Source: UBA3951 sp050952125 | GTDB lineage: Bacteria; Bacillota; Sulfobacillia; Fermentithermobacillales; Fermentithermobacillaceae | Assembly: GCA_050952125.1 (NCBI GenBank) | Contig: JBMNKK010000003.1 | Location: 806,001 to 870,000 of the forward strand | Direction: 5' to 3' | DNA: 64,000 bases | Part shown: positions 59,181 through 64,000 of the stretch, in pieces | How positions within the stretch are numbered: the first letter of the stretch is position 1 | Layout: each line of letters begins with the position of its first letter | Program-made: the position numbers and the translations under genes | The notes under the pieces: model-generated | Seen by the model: the letters and a program-made list of their open reading frames with translations, nothing else | What the model was told of the DNA's origin: nothing | The model's database searches: none

Positions 59181-62100
59181 CTAACACTCGCTGTGCCCGC
59201 ACGCCAGGCACTTGGCGCAGCCCTCAACGTGAACCAGGTTCCAGGTTCCGCACTGCGGGCAGAGCCCAAACTTCTTTCCCGGAGTGAGCGGCAGCGGATC
59301 CTGAACGGGACCGGTCTCCTCGACGGCGTCCTCCGCTTGAGAAGCCCCTTTCAGGAATTCATCGAGGAACTGGCCGATGGCATCGGGAACCGAGCGTACC
59401 CTGTTAGGCCCGAACCCAATGGCGCGCGACCCGCCAATCCCCTGGAGCTGATCGGCGATTTCCTGTGGATCGACTCCTGACCTGAGCGCGGTCGAGACCA
59501 ACCTGGCTATAGCCTCCGTGAACGCCGAGAGGTCGCTGCCCGCCTTGCCTATCTGGGCGAAAAGCTCCACCGGATGATTGTTGAGAGCGTTCAGAGTGAG
59601 GAACATCTTCCCCACAGGAGTCTCTTTGGCGGCGGTGAACCCGTCCAGTCTAGTAGGCCTGTCTATGGGCTTTATGTGACCCCACACGCCGTTGATCTTC
59701 GCCTTGCCGCGCAGTTCGACCGGGTCAACAATCAGCGCGTCCGTCTGAGCTGAAGGCTGTCCTTCTGCCTGAGCTTTCTTATCTGCGCCAACGGTAAGCA
59801 CCTGCTCGCTGCGGCTCCCGTCACGGTAGACCGTGACGCCTTTGCATCCGAGGCGATTGGCAAGGATGAAAACTTCCTTAACTTCGTCCCTCGTGGCCTC
59901 GTTCGGGAAGTTCACCGTCTTGGATACCGCGTTGTGAGTGTGCTTCTGGAATGCCGCCTGCATTTTTATGTGCCACTCGGGCGAGATCTCGTGGGCGGTA
60001 ACGAAAACTTCTCGTACTTCCGCGGGAATATCCTCAATGCCGTAGAGCGATCCGTGCTCGGCAATCTTTTCCATCAGCTCATCCTTGTAGAACCCAAGCG
60101 TGCGAGCGACTCTTTCAAACCGAGGGTTAACCTCGACAAGGGCTTTTTTGTCCAGAACGTGCCTTGTGAAAGCTATGCTGAAGAGCGGCTCAATGCCTGA
60201 CGATGCGCCGGAGATTATGCTTATGGTTCCGGTGGGAGCTATGGTCGTTGTCGTGGCGTTCCTCATTGGTTTGTTTTGGGCCGCGAAGACGCTCTTCTCA
60301 TAGTTGGAGAACGTCCCTCTGAACTTGGCCAAATCCATGGACGCCTTGACCGACTCCTCTTCGATGAAGCCCATAACGTTATCGGCAAGGTCCAAGGCTT
60401 CGTCCGAACAGTATGAAATGCCCAGATCGAGAAGCATATCTGCCCAGCCCATGATGCCCAGACCGATCTTCCTGTTGCCGTGAGCCATTTCGTCAATCTC
60501 CGGCAGCGGATACTTGTTGGCATCAATCAGGTTGTCGAGGAAGTGCACTCCGGCTCTAACCGCCTTGCCGAGGCCTGCCCAGTCAATGCGGTCATTTAGT
60601 TTCCTCGACCCATCCTTGTCTCCCCATACGGGCTTGGTGAAGGCGCCCAGGTTGATGGATCCCAGGCAGCATGCTTCGTAGGGCAAGAGCGGCTGCTCCC
60701 CACAGTTGGATACAACAATCCCGTTGGCTACAAACGAGTGGCTGACCGGGACTGTCAGATCGAAGACTTCCTTCTCACCGGCAGGCTCAATCGACTCGAC
60801 AACATCCAGATACTTCTGATGATAGAACCCCCTTGGCCGTCTTCTTAGCAGCCGAATCGCATCGGCGAAACGCTCATCAGCAAATCCGACCACGTCAATA
60901 AATACGCCGAGGTCCTCTCCACTTACTTGAAGCTCATAACAGACTCCATCGCTCTCGTAGGACTTACCTGAGCCACTCACGGTTGTGTAGTTGAAGGACT
61001 TGCGAGCACGTCCGGATCTATCGTAGATCGACGAGGCGATGCCAAGGTTCAAGAGAAGGACCTGAACGTCCTCCAGAAGAGCCTTCGATTTCGACGTCAA
61101 TCTGACGTACGAAGTACCGTTACTTGGGTTGGCCAGCGTACCGTCGGCAGTGAACACACCCTTAAGGAATCCGATAACGGCTTCCCTACTAGCGGTAAAC
61201 AGGGAGTGAGGGACCCTCTTATCACCAGCTCCGACCGGCAAAACTCCAAGGCTTCTGAAGAAATCAACCACAGATCTGGAGTGATAGTTCAAGTGATAAA
61301 CACCATTCGCCCTCTTGATGGGCCGGACAGGTCCATGCCACCGGTCTAGGGCCGATTTGACCGTTCTCATGACTTCCAAATCTTGTTCGGCAAATGTGAA
61401 CCTGACATGGGGGTCCTTACCTGAGTCTCTCAGCCAACCGTCGCCAATGAGCCACCCCAGAACGATACCCAACTCCTCAGACCATTTTGTTGGGAAATCG
61501 GCCCCGCGGACTCGATCATCTGCGGCTCTTCCGGAATCGCTGACCGTAGTCGGCAGCGCCGGATCGCTGTTGAACGCGCCGGCTCCTGACTGAATGAGAA
61601 CCTCATCAACGCCCGGCCTGAGATTACCTGCAGCAACCCATCCTCGGGACGTCATGATCTTGTGATCTGCCGTAACTTCCACTGAGTATCCGCGCTTCGT
61701 AGTCAGGCGAATCACTTCTTTGACGGCAGTTCGAAATGCTCTTGACAGAGGAAGGACGTCTACCCCGGTCACAGTCTCTACATAAGACCCGGTGGTTCCA
61801 TCTCTAACTACTCCACCGTTCGAGACTCGGCAGTCGACAACGACTCCCACCCCGCCCGTGCTCCACCGCTCGGCCAGTTCTCTGATGGGTACAAGGCCCA
61901 TTTCGGTAGATACGAGGGTATCCCCAGTAACACATGGATTGGTGCTCTCGATCTCCCCAATAGCAGGCGTGGGGTTGTCCTTGTTCAAGCGATCGAGAAA
62001 GATGATTCCGGGCTCACCGTTCCGCCACGCTTGGTCAACGATCTTCTCGAACACTTCGCGTGCGTTGAGCTTCCCTGTGACCTTGCCGTTTCGGGGGTTG

Positions 62101-62951
62101 ACTAGCTCATAGTCCTCGCCATTTTCGACGGCCTGCATGAACTTTTCGGTGATGCCTACAGATATGTTGAAGTTGGTGAGTTCCTTAGTGTCGGTCTTGC
62201 ATGTCAGGAATTCTACAATGTCGGGGTGATCCACGCGGAGGATACCCATGTTCGCCCCGCGCCTGACCCCTCCCTGCTTAACAGCTTCGGTAGCGGCGTT
62301 GAACACTTTCATGAAGGAGACCGGCCCTGAGGCAACACCCCCCGTCGACCTGACCACGTCATTCTTGGGGCGAAGGCGGCTGAAGCTGAAACCGGTACCG
62401 CCGCCCGATTGGTGGATAAGGGCAGCGTGCTTCAGGGAGTCAAAGATACTCCCCATTGAATCTTCGACAGGCAGTACGAAGCAAGCCGACAACTGCTGCA
62501 GCTCCCGCCCGGCATTGATCAGGGCAGGCGAGTTCGGAAGAAACTTAGCATCGGTCATGAGTTCGTAGAACCTAGCCGCCAGCTGCCGAATGTCTTCCTT
62601 CTTCGACTCCACGGTCTGTCTGAACTCGTCCCAGGTCACCTTCGTGCGTTTCTTGCTCTGAAGTCTCTCAAAAGCCATCTGTAGAGTGGCCCAATCCCAC
62701 TGGGTGATCTCGAAGTCCATCTCGGCGGATGCTTCCGGCTTCTCCGCTTTTCCGGCCACGCTCTCGCGCTTCTTACCTGCCTTTTCCGGCCCTATGTAGA
62801 TCTCAGGATAGTACAGCAGATCCATGAGGGCGATGTTCTTGGCGACGCGCCAGAACATTTCAGCGGGACTCTCAAGGGGCTTCCCTGCTTCGTCCTTTCT
62901 TAGGTACCGCTTCTCTAGAACTTGAAGTGCATTCTCAGAGAGGTTCAACAC
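59181..62951 (-). CDS. nrdJ: Adenosylcobalamin-dependent ribonucleotide reductase (class II) with intein
   Basis: The 1256-aa precursor contains a 410-aa intein (residues 340-749); the spliced enzyme would be 846 aa. It reduces ribonucleotides with a B12-derived radical. Host motifs: FLPNSPALINAGRELQQLSA with a redox Cys157, GTGFSFSRLRP, FNISVGITEKF, the thiyl-radical motif NPCGEQPLLPYE (interrupted by the intein before its Cys), ATTTIAPTGTISIISG. The end carries a zinc-type finger (CPQCGTW, CAKCLACGHSEC) that regenerates or shields thiols. The GTG start, or the TTG next to it, follows AGGAGG. The NrdR repressor gene lies 92 bp upstream. No oxygen-dependent class I enzyme is in the window. 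Confidence 0.95.
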   Translation of the reverse strand: MLNLSENALQVLEKRYLRKDEAGKPLESPAEMFWRVAKNIALMDLLYYPEIYIGPEKAGKKRESVAGKAEKPEASAEMDFEITQWDWATLQMAFERLQSKKRTKVTWDEFRQTVESKKEDIRQLAARFYELMTDAKFLPNSPALINAGRELQQLSACFVLPVEDSMGSIFDSLKHAALIHQSGGGTGFSFSRLRPKNDVVRSTGGVASGPVSFMKVFNAATEAVKQGGVRRGANMGILRVDHPDIVEFLTCKTDTKELTNFNISVGITEKFMQAVENGEDYELVNPRNGKVTGKLNAREVFEKIVDQAWRNGEPGIIFLDRLNKDNPTPAIGEIESTNPCVTGDTLVSTEMGLVPIRELAERWSTGGVGVVVDCRVSNGGVVRDGTTGSYVETVTGVDVLPLSRAFRTAVKEVIRLTTKRGYSVEVTADHKIMTSRGWVAAGNLRPGVDEVLIQSGAGAFNSDPALPTTVSDSGRAADDRVRGADFPTKWSEELGIVLGWLIGDGWLRDSGKDPHVRFTFAEQDLEVMRTVKSALDRWHGPVRPIKRANGVYHLNYHSRSVVDFFRSLGVLPVGAGDKRVPHSLFTASREAVIGFLKGVFTADGTLANPSNGTSYVRLTSKSKALLEDVQVLLLNLGIASSIYDRSGRARKSFNYTTVSGSGKSYESDGVCYELQVSGEDLGVFIDVVGFADERFADAIRLLRRRPRGFYHQKYLDVVESIEPAGEKEVFDLTVPVSHSFVANGIVVSNCGEQPLLPYEACCLGSINLGAFTKPVWGDKDGSRKLNDRIDWAGLGKAVRAGVHFLDNLIDANKYPLPEIDEMAHGNRKIGLGIMGWADMLLDLGISYCSDEALDLADNVMGFIEEESVKASMDLAKFRGTFSNYEKSVFAAQNKPMRNATTTTIAPTGTISIISGASSGIEPLFSIAFTRHVLDKKALVEVNPRFERVARTLGFYKDELMEKIAEHGSLYGIEDIPAEVREVFVTAHEISPEWHIKMQAAFQKHTHNAVSKTVNFPNEATRDEVKEVFILANRLGCKGVTVYRDGSRSEQVLTVGADKKAQAEGQPSAQTDALIVDPVELRGKAKINGVWGHIKPIDRPTRLDGFTAAKETPVGKMFLTLNALNNHPVELFAQIGKAGSDLSAFTEAIARLVSTALRSGVDPQEIADQLQGIGGSRAIGFGPNRVRSVPDAIGQFLDEFLKGASQAEDAVEETGPVQDPLPLTPGKKFGLCPQCGTWNLVHVEGCAKCLACGHSEC
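60705..61934 (-). mobile_element. Intein with LAGLIDADG homing endonuclease in nrdJ
   Basis: The intein starts at Cys340 (CVTGDTLV, block A) and ends at Asn749 (VVSN), with Cys750 as the +1 residue. Block B has GYSVEVTADHKIMTSRGW (T427, H430). Block F is VFDLTVPVSHSFVANG. Two LAGLIDADG-type motifs lie at IVLGWLIGDGWL (496-507) and IGFLKGVFTADGTL (593-606), so it may encode an active homing enzyme. The penultimate residue is Ser748 where His is usual. Insertion is just before the radical-bearing cysteine of the reductase, a known hot spot for inteins in reductases. Both splice codons (TGT and AAC, then TGT) were checked in the DNA. Confidence 0.92.
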
Positions 62952-63043
62952 ATTTCCTCCTACCGGCTTAAAGCCTGTCTCATCTATGTATCGGCTCCGC
63001 TAGTCCTCTCCCCCGGATAAGGCAAGAACCTGAGGAAGGATTC

Positions 63044-63532
63044 TTAGTCTTGCTCTCTCTCGCTCCGTCCCTGTGCTTTCTTGTCTTCAAGGATCCGTTC
63101 AAGCTCCTCGCGGAAACCGCTCAAGTCAGCAAATTCTCTGTAGACCGATGCGAAGCGGACGTAAGCGACCTCATCGATGGCGCGCAGTCTCTCCATAACG
63201 AGCTCACCAGTTTCTTTGGTCGTTACTTCACCTTTGCCGCCCTCACGAAGGGCGCGTTCCACCTCAAGCGAGGCCTTTTCGAGCGTCTCCAGCTGAATAG
63301 GGCGTTTCTCGCATGCCCTGAGCATCCCCGACAAGATCTTCTGGCGGGAAAACATCTCTCGACTTCCGTCCTTCTTTATCACCAAGAGGGGCGTCTCTTC
63401 GACGCGCTCGTAGGTAGTGAAGCGACGTCCGCAGCGAGGGCACTCCCTGCGCCTCCGGATGGCCGAAACATCGTCCGTAGGGCGAGATTCCAGCACCCTG
63501 GAGTCAAGGTAGCCGCAGAAAGGACACTTCAC
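63044..63532 (-). CDS. nrdR: Ribonucleotide reductase repressor NrdR
   Basis: A 162-aa regulator. The N-terminal zinc ribbon has Cys3, 6, 31 and 34 (MKCPFCGY, ECPRCGRRF) and the ATP-cone follows (VIKKDGSREMFSRQKILSGML). It senses ATP/dATP and represses nrd genes by binding NrdR boxes. I cannot pick out a clear pair of boxes in the short stretch (62952-63043) before nrdJ. GTG start behind GGTGGAG. It lies upstream of nrdJ on the same strand. Confidence 0.95.
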   Translation of the reverse strand: MKCPFCGYLDSRVLESRPTDDVSAIRRRRECPRCGRRFTTYERVEETPLLVIKKDGSREMFSRQKILSGMLRACEKRPIQLETLEKASLEVERALREGGKGEVTTKETGELVMERLRAIDEVAYVRFASVYREFADLSGFREELERILEDKKAQGRSEREQD

Positions 63533-63565
63533 GGAGTCACTCCACCTTCAGCGGATAGTATACCC

Positions 63566-63596
63566 AAAAAAGACGCACCCGAACATGCGTGTGCGC
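63566..63596 (-). terminator. Probable terminator after the thioesterase gene
   Basis: A short GC stem (63574-63578 with 63591-63595, or alternatively 63573-63577 with 63586-63590) is followed on the minus strand by T6 (63571-63566). It lies between the thioesterase stop and nrdR. The stem is short but the T-tract is good. Confidence 0.5.
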
Positions 63597-63617
63597 TATA
63601 TCTAGGTACGGAGTCTC

Positions 63618-64000
63618 CTATTCTACGCTAGATGTGTTTCTCCTTGTGGATTTCTCGCGGGTGCGAGAAATAAAACGGTCGATGGAAACGAGGTATCTTT
63701 CGTGGGTACCCTCGCCGATCAGATCCACACCGTCGTGGGCCTCAACGTGGAAAACGAGTCGGCGACCGTCGATTTCGGTCAGCTTCGCAGTGGCCGTTAC
63801 GTCTAAACCCACAGGTGTGGGCGAAAGATGTCTTACATTGACGAGGGTGCCGACGGTGGCCTCACCCTCCTCCATGAAGGGCTGCAGCGCGTTCACTGCC
63901 GCGATCTCCATATATAAGATGAGATTCGGGGTCGCGAAAACGTCCACCGCCCCACTCTTCATCGACGAAGCCAAATCCGCTTCGGTGACACGGCACGAGG
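63618..64000 (-). CDS. Fluoroacetyl-CoA thioesterase-like hotdog protein (5' truncated by window edge)
   Basis: The frame stays open to the window end, reading VTEADLASSMKSGAVDVFA and ATPNLILYMEIAAVNAL, then LVNVRHLSPTPVGLDVTA and GRRLVFHVEAHDGVDLIGEG. This is the hotdog-fold family of FlK-like thioesterases (about 130-140 aa), which hydrolyse acyl-CoA esters. The conserved Thr, Glu and His positions of FlK have counterparts in TP, EIAAV and GEGTHER. Only the first few residues are missing. The C-terminal 15 residues are basic. The natural substrate is unknown and unlikely to be fluoroacetyl-CoA. Confidence 0.85.
   Translation of the reverse strand, partial: SCRVTEADLASSMKSGAVDVFATPNLILYMEIAAVNALQPFMEEGEATVGTLVNVRHLSPTPVGLDVTATAKLTEIDGRRLVFHVEAHDGVDLIGEGTHERYLVSIDRFISRTREKSTRRNTSSVE

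Noticed and set aside
63532..63565. NrdR boxes around nrdR or nrdJ
   Set aside because: No convincing pair of tandem 16-bp NrdR boxes could be read in 62952-63043 or just upstream of nrdR.

Overview
The window is a contiguous chromosomal segment of moderately high G+C, with many GTG and TTG starts placed behind strong AGGAGG-type ribosome binding sites. Two CotF-like coat proteins, a SigI/RsgI pair, SpoVT/AbrB-type regulators, an S-layer-anchored subtilase and the dnaE-pfkA-pyk order all point to a spore-forming Bacillota (Firmicutes) of a clostridial or deep-branching type. Only a B12-dependent (class II) ribonucleotide reductase is seen, which fits an anaerobe or facultative lifestyle. The genus cannot be named from the sequence alone. 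No rRNA, insertion sequence, prophage or CRISPR array is visible. There is one tRNA (Leu-CAA).

Layout. 1-2708: two subunits of a heterodimeric ABC exporter (the first cut by the window edge), then tRNA-Leu. 2909-9619: a mixed block with an SRPBCC protein, a 30-bp tandem repeat, a variant Fpg/Nei-like protein lacking the N-terminal proline, two spore-coat proteins, a GNAT enzyme, an Imm-5-like protein behind a perfect 34-bp palindrome, PurC and a lipoprotein. 9725-14468: small secreted protein, SLH-anchored subtilase, HemN-like radical SAM protein, a Pro/Gly-rich protein and an AbrB-PIN toxin-antitoxin pair. 14606-17479: a four-gene membrane cluster of unknown function (D-C-B-A). 17713-21847: MATE pump, two uncharacterised proteins and a decayed chemoreceptor. 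21928-25327: amino-sugar operon (GlcNAc kinase, NanE, amidohydrolase). 25448-27689: HELLH protein, zinc-ribbon membrane protein and prepilin peptidase.

27694-39128 is mainly core metabolism and cell-wall/DNA functions: small gamma-like and beta subunits of a sodium-pumping decarboxylase, pyruvate kinase, phosphofructokinase, DnaE, endonuclease III, MurD and an aspartate-type aminotransferase. 39184-45603: a large M28-like membrane protein with degenerate metal ligands, and a second heterodimeric ABC exporter preceded by its own AbrB-type regulator. 45881-50312: SigI, RsgI and a DinG-type helicase. 50372-53146: DapA-family aldolase, IclR regulator and class V aminotransferase, probably one catabolic operon. 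53326-54138: PHP phosphoesterase. 54186-57176: a second, paralogous copy of the D-C-B-A membrane cluster. 57367-64000: a beta-propeller lipoprotein, class II ribonucleotide reductase NrdJ interrupted by an intein, its repressor NrdR, and a thioesterase cut by the window end.

The most interesting object is the duplicated four-gene membrane cluster (14606-17479 and 54186-57176). Gene order, lengths (257 aa for both D proteins, 277 aa for both B proteins) and short motifs are kept although overall sequence has diverged strongly. It looks like one membrane complex made of two polytopic proteins (A, C) and two proteins with a soluble core flanked by membrane anchors (B, D). Other points of note are the intein that splits the active-site motif of NrdJ and lacks the usual penultimate histidine, reading-frame breaks at the 5' ends of pyk and of the gene at 19281, and asymmetric ATP sites in both ABC pairs.
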